Below, in pieces: positions 13,897-20,627 of a DNA stretch of 24,688 bases (its first letter is position 1; each line of letters starts with the position of its first letter). The stretch comes from a virus. Position numbers and translations under genes: made by a program. The notes under the pieces are model-generated. The model was not told the origin of the DNA. It made no database searches and saw nothing but the letters and a program-made list of their open reading frames with translations. The stretch lies in the IMG/VR virus record IMGVR_UViG_3300046334_000001, positions 1 through 24,688 of that record. One strand, given 5' to 3'.

Positions 13897-14804
13897 AGAT
13901 ACTTCCTGATCTCATCTGGAACGCCCAAGTCTTGGATTGACTTGTCTCGTGAAAGTGCGCCAGCCAACAGCTTGGCTATTTTGGGCCCATGGTTCTTTTC
14001 CACGGCTGTGAAAATGGTCTCAAAACTGTTGATGTCCTTTGCTGAGCCCAAGCGCAACTGTTGTGCAATCGCATCAGGAGTCTTCCAAGGTCCAGCAATG
14101 ACTTCATTTGTCTCTTGTTGAGTGAATCCTTCACCATTCTTCTTGGGCACAGGACGACGGATCACTCGCACCAATCCCAGCTTGCTGCTAAACATATAGC
14201 GCTCAACTTCCATTGGACGACCATCCGGAGTCTTGTCTGCACTCTCTTTGCGGTCAATGTATTGGCTCAGTGCGCCCAGGGCGATGTTGCGGTGTGCACC
14301 TTTGTAACGGCTTTCCTTGTCACTTGGTGAGTGATAGAACGTCTTGAGCCAATCAGGATCCTCGTCCATCATATAGTCGACCTGCACATATCCAGTGCGC
14401 TTTTTATCCGTTGCAATGTCTGGATTGTAGCCCTGGATCTTCACACGTGACATAACCACGAGAGGACCCTTCTTGGTCAACTCTACGATTGGGCTCTTGT
14501 TAACACGCTCAATAAATTGTGGGACTTGATCCTCAGGAATCTTGATGGCAACGTCAATGTCGCCGCTGAATTCCTTCTTGCCCACTGAACCCAAAACGTT
14601 GTTCTGCAGGTCGATACCCAAATCACGCTCAAGACGAGCAAGAGTGGGTTTGATTTCGCTGATATGGATTGCGCCTACGCCTTCCATATGTCCGCCTTCT
14701 TTAAGCCGTATTGGGGCTAGGTCGACACCAATTATTCTACCTTTGCGTGGACCACGCTCGTGGCGACGCTTATACCCCCCGCTTAGGACATCTTCTACTT
14801 TCAT
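13893..14804 (-). CDS. Pol-beta superfamily nucleotidyltransferase
   Basis: A 303-residue protein with the classic minimal-NTase signature. G72-S73 in LGSVGKKEFSGDIDVAI begins it, the metal aspartates are D82 and D84, and a third Asp, D143, lies in YVQVDYMMDE. Enzymes of this type transfer a nucleotide to RNA, DNA, protein or small molecules. The N-terminus (residues 1-45) is basic (SGGYKRRHERGPRKGRIIG). The C-terminal half is helical. It does not look like a CCA-adding or CRISPR-type enzyme, and its substrate cannot be told. The gene overlaps the start of the ligase-like gene by 4 bases, and the preceding small gene overlaps it by 35. Late expression is implied by the promoter at 15064. Confidence 0.7.
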   Translation of the reverse strand: MKVEDVLSGGYKRRHERGPRKGRIIGVDLAPIRLKEGGHMEGVGAIHISEIKPTLARLERDLGIDLQNNVLGSVGKKEFSGDIDVAIKIPEDQVPQFIERVNKSPIVELTKKGPLVVMSRVKIQGYNPDIATDKKRTGYVQVDYMMDEDPDWLKTFYHSPSDKESRYKGAHRNIALGALSQYIDRKESADKTPDGRPMEVERYMFSSKLGLVRVIRRPVPKKNGEGFTQQETNEVIAGPWKTPDAIAQQLRLGSAKDINSFETIFTAVEKNHGPKIAKLLAGALSRDKSIQDLGVPDEIRKYL

Positions 14805-15042
14805 TGACTCTTCTAATCCCTCGTTGAAACTTAACAGGATCCTGAGTGCGAATTGCGTTGATCAATCGTTTGATTAGATCTTGCGCAGTTTCTTCATCAT
14901 ACGATTCAGTGATCAAATTGATCAAATTCTCGGTTCCAGCAATGATATTTGTTGCCTTGCTTTCAATAAAGTGTTCTTTGTCCTTGTGGAGATCAATGCG
15001 ACTGATTTCCTCAAGAATACTACGAGTTCGCTTCTTCACCAT
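14770..15042 (-). CDS. Small conserved helical phage protein
   Basis: A 90-residue helical protein. ATG 15042 is preceded by GGATCACTTA, with GGA 7 bases upstream, and a late promoter lies 21 bases upstream. It begins MVKKRTRSILEEISRIDLHK, then IESKATNIIAGTENLINLI, then ETAQDLIKRLINAIRTQDP. Similar short proteins with a KR-x-R-x-ILEE start are conserved in T4-like marine phages. The order of helices and basic ends suggests a protein that binds nucleic acid or another protein. Function unknown. Its 3' end overlaps the NTase gene by 35 bases. Confidence 0.72.
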   Translation of the reverse strand: MVKKRTRSILEEISRIDLHKDKEHFIESKATNIIAGTENLINLITESYDEETAQDLIKRLINAIRTQDPVKFQRGIRRVNESRRCPKRGV

Positions 15043-15063
15043 TAAGTGATCCTTCTATAGGGT

Positions 15064-15071
15064 TATTTATC
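15064..15071 (-). promoter_or_regulatory. T4-type late promoter GATAAATA
   Basis: GATAAATA lies in the 32-base gap after the helicase gene and 21 bases before ATG 15042. It would drive the late unit 14770-11673, which includes the NTase and ligase-like pair. Confidence 0.6.
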
Positions 15072-15074
15072 GCG

Positions 15075-16451
15075 TCACTCAGCCCTGCGTAGCAAGGCCT
15101 TGAGTTTGTCACCGTTGGTAATAGCGGTTTCTGTTGATGTCACTGAAGATGGCTTGTCAGCTGGGCGTTTGGATAGCTTGTCATACAAGCTGCTTGAGGT
15201 CGCATCCTCAGCACCGTCCTCGCCCTCAGGCAAGTCGCTGATCCTCAAGCTTTCAATGTTGAACTCCAGGTCAACCTTTTGCCCAACACCACTGCTACTT
15301 CGTGTTTTCATGAACTGGATCTGCACCCGTCCACGCTCACGCATAGCACGGCTGGAGAAGATACCAATTACGTTGTCTGCTGTCTGGATCTTGCTCAAGC
15401 CGCCAGCGATGTGGCTGTGGTCAAATTCCACTTCGTCAACAGCGCCACGGTTGAGCTGGCTGGCAGTTGCAAACAGATAGTTGCCCTCCATGGCAAAGTT
15501 GCGCAGTTCTTCGCTAACATGCTTGTCCTTGAGGAATATGTTGTCTGCACTGATCTTTACCTTGGCTGGCATCATGAGGTCAAGGTAGTCAACCAGCACT
15601 GCATCAACCGTGATGTTGTTCTGGATCTGATACTCTTTGATGTAGGCGCGCAAGTCGTTGACGTTAATGCCGTTAGGTAGCTTTACAACTTGCAGGCGTC
15701 CAGATTTTTTGCCCTTCATGACAACTTTGAGGGCTACTTCGTCAATATGCTTGAACAGTTCTTTGCTTGCCATGCCAGTGTTCATGCTGTCAAGTCGCAT
15801 GGTGCACAAGTCTTCGCTAAGTTCTAGGCTGATGTAGACAACGTTGTGTCCACGCTCAACCCAATTGATAGCGAGGTTCTGCAAGAACAAGCTTTTGCCC
15901 GCGCCGCTACCACCAGCAAAGATGTTGAGCTCGCCGCGGTTGAATCCACCATACAGCAAGAAGTCAACTGCGGTCCAACCAGTGCTGGTTCCGCCTTTGC
16001 TTTCCATAACACGCTGTAGTCGTGCGGCTGGATTTTCCCAGTAGTTGGTGCCCAGTTCTTTGGCCAATCCAATCTGAACTGCCGCACGTATCAGCTCTTC
16101 AACTGCGCCGTATTCCTTGCGTTCCAGTTTGTCAGTGGATTGGAGAATGGCAGATTCAATAGCCTTGTGCCTGCAGAAACGCTCAAAGTCGTCCAGGAAC
16201 CATTTACGGTGGTCACCGCTTGCTTTGCCAATGTCCTGTAGATCCAGTCCTGTCTTGGCTTTGATCTGATTGAGCTCAGGGACCTTACCATACTCGTCCG
16301 CATACTCACGAACAAACTTGACACTCTCACGAATGCCTCTGTCAAAATACTTCTCATCAAGAATGCTGTTGCAACGCACGAACAGGTCGTGGTCGCTCAC
16401 TAGAAATTCCAAGTAGAGTCGCTGTAGTTCTGTGTTGTATTCCTCTGCCAT
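15075..16451 (-). CDS. gp41: Replicative DNA helicase (gp41-type)
   Basis: A 458-residue DnaB-family helicase of the T4 gp41 kind. The N-terminal helical domain spans about 1-140. The RecA core has Walker A GGSGAGKS at 180-187, Walker B VLVDYLDL with D288, an arginine-rich stretch at SSRAMRERGRVQ, and a motif MKTRSSS near 395. It unwinds DNA at the fork as a hexamer, loaded with the primase whose gene lies two positions upstream in the same unit. ATG 16451 overlaps the small gene's stop by one base. The C-terminus from about 420 is acidic and disordered (LPEGEDGAEDATSSS). Confidence 0.93.
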   Translation of the reverse strand: MAEEYNTELQRLYLEFLVSDHDLFVRCNSILDEKYFDRGIRESVKFVREYADEYGKVPELNQIKAKTGLDLQDIGKASGDHRKWFLDDFERFCRHKAIESAILQSTDKLERKEYGAVEELIRAAVQIGLAKELGTNYWENPAARLQRVMESKGGTSTGWTAVDFLLYGGFNRGELNIFAGGSGAGKSLFLQNLAINWVERGHNVVYISLELSEDLCTMRLDSMNTGMASKELFKHIDEVALKVVMKGKKSGRLQVVKLPNGINVNDLRAYIKEYQIQNNITVDAVLVDYLDLMMPAKVKISADNIFLKDKHVSEELRNFAMEGNYLFATASQLNRGAVDEVEFDHSHIAGGLSKIQTADNVIGIFSSRAMRERGRVQIQFMKTRSSSGVGQKVDLEFNIESLRISDLPEGEDGAEDATSSSLYDKLSKRPADKPSSVTSTETAITNGDKLKALLRRAE

Positions 16452-16738
16452 TACCCGTAAACCGTCCCTTTTCTCAATTCTGCCAAATCATAGTATCGCT
16501 GCTGGTCATATCCATGCAGCTTCCACATGACGTATTCTTCCTGTGTAAAATATAGCCGATACTCTGCAATGTGATTGGAGAAATCCGCTGTGGTAAACGA
16601 ACCCACTCCTGGTGGCACTGATCCCATTGTGTAGCTTTGGATCGTCACACAAACCGCCGGGCAGTTGCGCAATGGCGAGCCATACCAACTCCAGCGCGGT
16701 TCAGTCACCATTACATCTTCTACTGTAAACACTTGCAT
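16451..16738 (-). CDS. Small unknown protein between primase and helicase
   Basis: A 95-residue protein. ATG 16738 overlaps the primase stop by one base (TGATG) and its stop overlaps the helicase ATG by one base. It is rich in Tyr, Trp and Val (VTEPRWSWYGSPLRNC, then YRLYFTQEEYVMWKLHGYDQ). The C-terminal helix is basic and aromatic. Tight coupling between primase and helicase suggests a role in primosome assembly. The family was not recognised, so this is context-based only. Confidence 0.7.
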   Translation of the reverse strand: MQVFTVEDVMVTEPRWSWYGSPLRNCPAVCVTIQSYTMGSVPPGVGSFTTADFSNHIAEYRLYFTQEEYVMWKLHGYDQQRYYDLAELRKGTVYG

Positions 16739-17751
16739 CAGTCTCTAAGGTAGCGTTTAGCCAAAACTCGTATTTTGGTAGGATTATCCGTTGCTGCCGC
16801 CAAGACTGACCGCAGCACAAAAGCACGTCCATATTTTACACTTGCTTGGTTAGCGTCCTTGCAGGTTTCCATCCATTCAGGAAAGCTGATCGACCAACCT
16901 TGTGCGATTGCGGGCTCTACTAGTTCTCTACCAGCCTTGTCAGCATCAGGCAGCAATATTGTTCGTCTCTTGAGTTGGTTGATCAAGCTTGCTTGTTCAC
17001 GGCTCAATGAGTTGCTGCCTAGCGCAACTGCATCAATACTTATGGCGTCGAAATCGCCTTCTACCACGATCACCACGTCTCGGTCAGGATTTTGTCGATC
17101 AAGATTGAATACATGATGTGCTGGCTTGCTGACCAAATACTTGGGCGTCTCGCTGTTGGGAGGATTTCCGATGTATCGTGCGTTGTGCCCCACAATCTTT
17201 CCATGATAGCGGTAGGGCAGGATCATGCGCTTGCGATACTTGAAGTCCTTGCCGGTATAGGCCCAATCTGTCCAGTGCAACAGTTCGCGCTGGTCCAACA
17301 TGACGACGCCAGCTTCAAAGTTGGTGCCCAATGTGCCACTGGTATCCATCAGCAACTCTGCTCCCTCTGGCAGAGCAACCTCGGGCCATTGTGGCACATA
17401 CACCGGCTGGGCTGCTGGCACTGGATTGATCAGCTTGGCAGTCTCTTGTTCACGCATCAGTCCCAGAGACATACGTTGCAGTTCAGATTCTTCAACGCCA
17501 AATTGCTTGAGCAGCTTCTTGACTTTTCCACCAATCGCGCTGCCTGTCTTCCAGCCAGTCTTGTAACCACAGTTGAAGCAGTGGTAGACCCATTCATCTT
17601 CACTAAAGTGGAATCCACCACGACGTTTGCGGTCAGGACGAGTCTGCCCGTTAGCTACGCACACGGGGCAGTTGCCAGAAATCCAACCTGTGTTGTTCTG
17701 ACGCCAGGTAGCCGGCAAGCGGCTACGGACGAACTCGATGAAAAAATGCAT
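16738..17751 (-). CDS. gp61: DNA primase (gp61-type)
   Basis: A 337-residue primase of the T4 gp61 / DnaG-like type. The N-terminal zinc-ribbon has C28, C31, C58 and C61 (GNCPVC, then HCFNCGYKTG). The TOPRIM core has VVEGDFDAIS with E231 and PDADKAG with D269 and D271. It makes the RNA primers for lagging-strand synthesis and works with the gp41-type helicase, encoded in the same unit. ATG 17751 has no SD. A sigma70-like promoter ends 7 bases before it, so its RNA is probably leaderless. The stop is coupled to the next gene. Confidence 0.9.
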   Translation of the reverse strand: MHFFIEFVRSRLPATWRQNNTGWISGNCPVCVANGQTRPDRKRRGGFHFSEDEWVYHCFNCGYKTGWKTGSAIGGKVKKLLKQFGVEESELQRMSLGLMREQETAKLINPVPAAQPVYVPQWPEVALPEGAELLMDTSGTLGTNFEAGVVMLDQRELLHWTDWAYTGKDFKYRKRMILPYRYHGKIVGHNARYIGNPPNSETPKYLVSKPAHHVFNLDRQNPDRDVVIVVEGDFDAISIDAVALGSNSLSREQASLINQLKRRTILLPDADKAGRELVEPAIAQGWSISFPEWMETCKDANQASVKYGRAFVLRSVLAAATDNPTKIRVLAKRYLRD

Positions 17752-17758
17752 TAGAATC

Positions 17759-17787
17759 AGTATATTACAGAACGAACTGATTGTCTA
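17759..17787 (-). promoter_or_regulatory. Sigma70-like promoter of the primase gene
   Basis: TAGACA (5 of 6) and TATACT (5 of 6) are separated by 17 bases; 7 bases (GATTCTA) lie between the -10 and ATG 17751. The -35 sits in the loop and arm of the hairpin at 17771-17796, so a protein or structure could affect it. Confidence 0.6.
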
Positions 17788-17796
17788 TCAGTCGTT
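17771..17796 (-). terminator. Weak hairpin, possible terminator of the late gene
   Basis: AACGAACTGAT (17771-17781) pairs with ATCAGTCGTT (17787-17796) with one bulged A, spanning the stop of the 17788-18225 gene. No good U-run follows (CTGTAATAT), so termination strength is uncertain. Confidence 0.4.
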
Positions 17797-18225
17797 GAGG
17801 TTCACTGTTGTTTGATCTATCACGCTGACCACAAACCGTGGTAGGCTGCGAGTGGTCTGGACCAACATGGTGCGTCCCTGCTCGTCTTGATACTCGATGA
17901 CCATGCTATACAGGCCAGGTAACAGTGTGCTGGTGACCAGGTTGCCCATTACCAACTGTGCTGCGCCTGCTGTTAGCGCATGAGCAATAAGTGAACCAGA
18001 CCAAACTTGCGTGTTCTCGTTGTTAAAGATACGAGCCGTAACAGTGCGACCAGTTACCATGAATGGGCGTTGATTGTGGTCACGGAATGCAAAATACAGC
18101 ACCGCGTCCCAGCCACGATAGATTAGGATTGGGTCAGGGCTGTCGCTACCAATACGATAAGTGCCTGCACGGCGATCGTTGATTGGACTTGCAACTTGTG
18201 GGGTGTGATATGCAAAAACTGTCAT
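17788..18225 (-). CDS. Beta-rich late protein, likely virion
   Basis: A 145-residue protein. ATG 18225 was chosen because a late promoter lies 5 bases upstream (GATAAATA-TCTGC-ATG); a longer frame would cross it. The sequence is mostly beta (DPILIYRGWDAVLYFAFRD, then YSMVIEYQDEQGRTMLVQTT) with a fold that looks like an Ig or jelly-roll module of tail or fibre proteins. There is no SD, so a leaderless late mRNA is expected. It has a divergent partner, the only plus-strand gene. The family was not recognised. Confidence 0.72.
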   Translation of the reverse strand: MTVFAYHTPQVASPINDRRAGTYRIGSDSPDPILIYRGWDAVLYFAFRDHNQRPFMVTGRTVTARIFNNENTQVWSGSLIAHALTAGAAQLVMGNLVTSTLLPGLYSMVIEYQDEQGRTMLVQTTRSLPRFVVSVIDQTTVNLND

Positions 18226-18230
18226 GCAGA

Positions 18231-18238
18231 TATTTATC
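18231..18238 (-). promoter_or_regulatory. T4-type late promoter GATAAATA (leaderless)
   Basis: GATAAATA ends 5 bases before ATG 18225 (TCTGC between), where T4 late start sites usually fall. No SD can fit, so the transcript should begin at or near the ATG. Confidence 0.6.
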
Positions 18239-18260
18239 GCATTCACCAAGACGTCATGCG

Positions 18261-18268
18261 TATAAATA
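18261..18268 (+). promoter_or_regulatory. Perfect T4 late promoter TATAAATA
   Basis: An exact TATAAATA on the plus strand. It is followed by ATGGC and then ATG at 18274. The spacing of 5 bases mirrors that of the divergent minus-strand promoter at 18231, 22 bases away. Confidence 0.7.
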
Positions 18269-18273
18269 ATGGC

Positions 18274-18654
18274 ATGACAAACAATACCAGCATTCAAGAC
18301 CTCCTCGATGAGTATCCATTTTTAACCGTGGCAGTTTACGGCAAGAATGAATACATAGGCATCATCCAGAATCAAGATGCAAACTTGATTAGCATGTATA
18401 TCTACGAAGAGATCAAAACAACCGAGCTAAAGCAATTGTTCCTGGAATACGGCGCCGAATGGTGGTGGGAAACAAATCGACTGATTCCGATTAACATCAT
18501 CCTGGGTAGACGATTCCAACCATTCAAGGATGCATTACGCACATTCAATGTCAAAGACTTTGAAATCAAATACGGGCCCACAGTCTGTCTTAAAGACATC
18601 ATGCAGAAACGAGTTAAGCGCAAAAACGTTCAGCTAATTAGGCGGACAGAGTAG
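18274..18654 (+). CDS. Conserved phage protein, only plus-strand gene
   Basis: A 126-residue protein from ATG 18274 (MTNNTSIQDLLDEYPFL) to TAG at 18654; a longer frame from 18196 would cross the promoter. It contains VAVYGKNEYIGIIQNQD at 22-38, EWWWETNRLIPINIILG at 63-79, and a basic C-terminus (DIMQKRVKRKNVQLIRR). Conserved proteins with this YGxxEYIGIIQNxD and WWWExNRLIPIN pattern are known in T4-like marine phages without known function. It may regulate or bind nucleic acid. It is convergent with the oxygenase gene and overlaps it tail-to-tail by 17 bases. Confidence 0.8.
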   Translation: MTNNTSIQDLLDEYPFLTVAVYGKNEYIGIIQNQDANLISMYIYEEIKTTELKQLFLEYGAEWWWETNRLIPINIILGRRFQPFKDALRTFNVKDFEIKYGPTVCLKDIMQKRVKRKNVQLIRRTE

Positions 18655-19333
18655 CTTCGTAAACCATCAACTCGTCAACAACACTTTCTTCAACGTAATT
18701 CAAGAGCAGCATATACCGACGGGCATTGGTCACATTGGGCATCTGACTGTGCAGTGTTCTTGCATCCCACACAATCATTTCACCAAACTTCAGATCAGGT
18801 TGCACACACCCACGCATGAATTCGCCGGTGTAAGTGCCACGATAGCAGTCATTGATGTTCCAGAATCGCAGGTGGCTGCCTGGTAAGAACCCAGTCACTC
18901 CTGCGCCTCCTGTCATCTCGTGCATTGGAATACCCACTTGCATACCCAGTGGTTTCTTGTAGTGGCTATTCCAAGGAGCATGACGATGCGGGGTATCCAC
19001 ATGTGGACGCACTAGCGAATTTGCAGGCGTTACCACACTCACAGCCACACGATAGCAGATTGGCTGCTCTAGCACTTCTGATATTACCGTGTCCACTGTG
19101 CTACGGATTTCATGCACATAGCGGTTGTCATCCAGTGCACCAGTCCAGTAGTTTGCCCATTCAACGTTGGGCATGTTTTTGGCATGATATCCACCCTGGC
19201 TGTCGTGTCCACGATTGGGGACATCATAGTCAGGTTTGTAGTAGGAGAGCTCATAGAGGCTTCGCTGATTTTCGTTAGTCAGCTTGAATACCGCGTATCC
19301 ATCAACTTGAAGTTTTGTCAGTGCTAGGTCCAA
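18638..19333 (-). CDS. 2-oxoglutarate/Fe(II)-dependent oxygenase, PhyH-like
   Basis: A 231-residue oxygenase. The facial triad is H111-x-D113 (VRPHVDTPHR) and a distal His, H195 (ARTLHSQMPN), with an Arg at 205-206 that would bind 2-oxoglutarate. GFLPGSHLRFW at 149-159 fits the PhyH-type order. These enzymes hydroxylate small molecules, protein or nucleic acids; marine phages carry many with unknown targets. The start is TTG 19333 with GGAA about 7 bases upstream; no ATG fits the frame. It overlaps the polymerase-like gene by 32 bases and is the last gene of the uvsW unit. Confidence 0.85.
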   Translation of the reverse strand: MDLALTKLQVDGYAVFKLTNENQRSLYELSYYKPDYDVPNRGHDSQGGYHAKNMPNVEWANYWTGALDDNRYVHEIRSTVDTVISEVLEQPICYRVAVSVVTPANSLVRPHVDTPHRHAPWNSHYKKPLGMQVGIPMHEMTGGAGVTGFLPGSHLRFWNINDCYRGTYTGEFMRGCVQPDLKFGEMIVWDARTLHSQMPNVTNARRYMLLLNYVEESVVDELMVYEATLSA

Positions 19334-19904
19334 TTAGTTGTTCCGTCAGTAAATTCATATGCAATACTACCGCCATTGCATAAGAAAAAGAGTGCGACTT
19401 TTTGAAGTAATAGCCACCATCCGTCGGAGGGGTCCAGATTTCGCGCATGACCTGATCCCAGGACCTACCAACTAGGTGCCGCTTTGCTGGGCGGATCATT
19501 GCCAGCACTGCCGCCAGTTGCTCTAGGTCACGTGGCTGCATCTGCTTGCAAATGCTATGGTGACCACGCATATGAAACACCATGTCGCAAAACTCTTGCT
19601 CAGCCAGCAACTCCCACACAGGCTCTTGATCCAACAAGGCAACCATGTGCGCCTCGTCACGGACGCCTTTGTAGATGCCCACGTTGAGCACGTCGATCTT
19701 GAAATAACCCAGTGCTTCAGCTTCTGTGTAATCAATGCTGCATAGCCCAGTGAATGGATCCGTGGGCACTGGATGAAAGTAAACGCCTGTGTTGTGTTTC
19801 TTCACCGTGTTGCCAGTGCGATTGCTGGCAACAGCATGACGAAACAACTTGAGCACACGATCCCGGTCAGGAACGTCAATGTCAATGTCAGTTACGGTGG
19901 GCAT
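19302..19904 (-). CDS. Miniature DNA polymerase III alpha-like (family C) protein
   Basis: A 200-residue protein, starting at ATG 19904 with GAGGA 6 bases upstream. Its order matches the palm and fingers of DnaE. DIDIDVPDRDRVLKLF corresponds to the PDFDIDF segment with the two catalytic Asp (D8 and D10). LGYFKIDVLNVGIYKGV corresponds to the KFDFLGL segment with the third Asp (D71). VFHMRGHHSICKQMQPRDLE follows the VFQLES part, and FKKSHSFSYAMAVVLHM at 167-183 matches FNKSHSAAYA. The PHP domain, thumb and C-terminal parts are absent. It could be a small polymerase-like enzyme, a decoy or a repair factor. The family link is inferred from motif order; activity is unknown. Confidence 0.65.
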   Translation of the reverse strand: MPTVTDIDIDVPDRDRVLKLFRHAVASNRTGNTVKKHNTGVYFHPVPTDPFTGLCSIDYTEAEALGYFKIDVLNVGIYKGVRDEAHMVALLDQEPVWELLAEQEFCDMVFHMRGHHSICKQMQPRDLEQLAAVLAMIRPAKRHLVGRSWDQVMREIWTPPTDGGYYFKKSHSFSYAMAVVLHMNLLTEQLIGPSTDKTSS

Positions 19905-20403
19905 CAAAGATCCTCAATGAGTCACGTGCCACCATCAACAGCTCACCCAAGTAGTTCTTGCCCTGCCAATTTGCAGGATCACGAGCGTCAACGTCATCAG
20001 GTGCTAGCCCGATACCCCATATTTTGTCCATGGGCGAAGCTTCAGCAATCACGCGATTGCCAGTGGAAAGCAACAATTGTCGCAGTGATTCATTCTGCTC
20101 GAACTTGGCTAGGATGCCAGGCAGCACTTCTTCCAGGCAACATGCCTCCCAGTCAGCCTGATCAAAGTTTGCCACTTTGCGGCCCAACATCTTCTGTTCA
20201 CGTGGGTTCGTAGTCGCCATGATCTGTTGCTCAACCATGGTATCGCCAAACACGACGGCCTTGCGGCGCATCATGAACTGTTCAACGCAATTGTAGACTG
20301 TGCCGTCAATCTCAAATGGAGATTGGAACCAATTGCTCAGCACACCTCCCCAAAACAACACCACGCGGTCATCCATATATTCCCAGGGTTCTTGCTTGCT
20401 CAT
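19888..20403 (-). CDS. NADAR (YbiA-like) ADP-ribose N-glycosidase
   Basis: A 171-residue member of the NADAR (YbiA, DUF1768) family. ATG 20403 overlaps the preceding stop by one base, with GAGG 8 bases upstream; the GTG three codons earlier is less likely. Motifs: WGGVLSNWFQSPFEIDG near 18-34, YNCVEQFMMRRKAVVFGD near 37-54, ANFDQADWEACCLEEVLPG in the middle, and DKIWGIGLAPDD late. Known family members hydrolyse an N-glycosidic bond and some remove ADP-ribose from guanine in nucleic acids. In a phage this could undo host ADP-ribosylation defences or feed NAD metabolism. The macrodomain gene at 2300-2737 acts on related chemistry. Family confident; substrate inferred. Confidence 0.88.
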   Translation of the reverse strand: MSKQEPWEYMDDRVVLFWGGVLSNWFQSPFEIDGTVYNCVEQFMMRRKAVVFGDTMVEQQIMATTNPREQKMLGRKVANFDQADWEACCLEEVLPGILAKFEQNESLRQLLLSTGNRVIAEASPMDKIWGIGLAPDDVDARDPANWQGKNYLGELLMVARDSLRIFDAHRN

Positions 20404-20627
20404 TACATCCACCTCAATTTCATCATCACTATAAAGCTGGGGTCATCATAATACACCAGCATTCCTTCTCTGTGTGCACCGTGTTCTGCACACCACGTAT
20501 CAAACTCATGTTGCACCGGACCCCATCTATTATGATCTGTCAATAATAGGCAATAATCCGTTTCACCAGGCAAGTTATTATTGTTCAGCTGGATTACGCC
20601 TAATCCAGATGTGTCCTCAATCAACAC
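20403..20627 (-). CDS. Small unknown protein upstream of NADAR
   Basis: A 74-residue protein. GTG 20627 follows GGAG by 5 bases and was preferred over ATG 20648, which has no SD. The gene overlaps the PTH2-like gene by 11 bases and the NADAR ATG by one. Its sequence (VLIEDTSGLGVIQLNNNN, then DYCLLLTDHNRWGPVQHEFD) is rich in Asn, Asp and His and has a WGPVQHEFDTWC motif near 39-50. No enzyme family was recognised. The one-base overlap implies shared expression with NADAR. Confidence 0.62.
   Translation of the reverse strand: MLIEDTSGLGVIQLNNNNLPGETDYCLLLTDHNRWGPVQHEFDTWCAEHGAHREGMLVYYDDPSFIVMMKLRWM

Noticed and set aside
17092-17754. A 220-codon plus-strand open frame across the primase gene
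   Set aside because: It lies antisense to a clear primase with zinc-ribbon and TOPRIM motifs; the plus frame has no promoter, SD or recognisable domain.
18196-18273. Longer N-terminus for the plus-strand gene
   Set aside because: It would include the late promoter TATAAATA and the opposing promoter; ATG 18274 has the right spacing.
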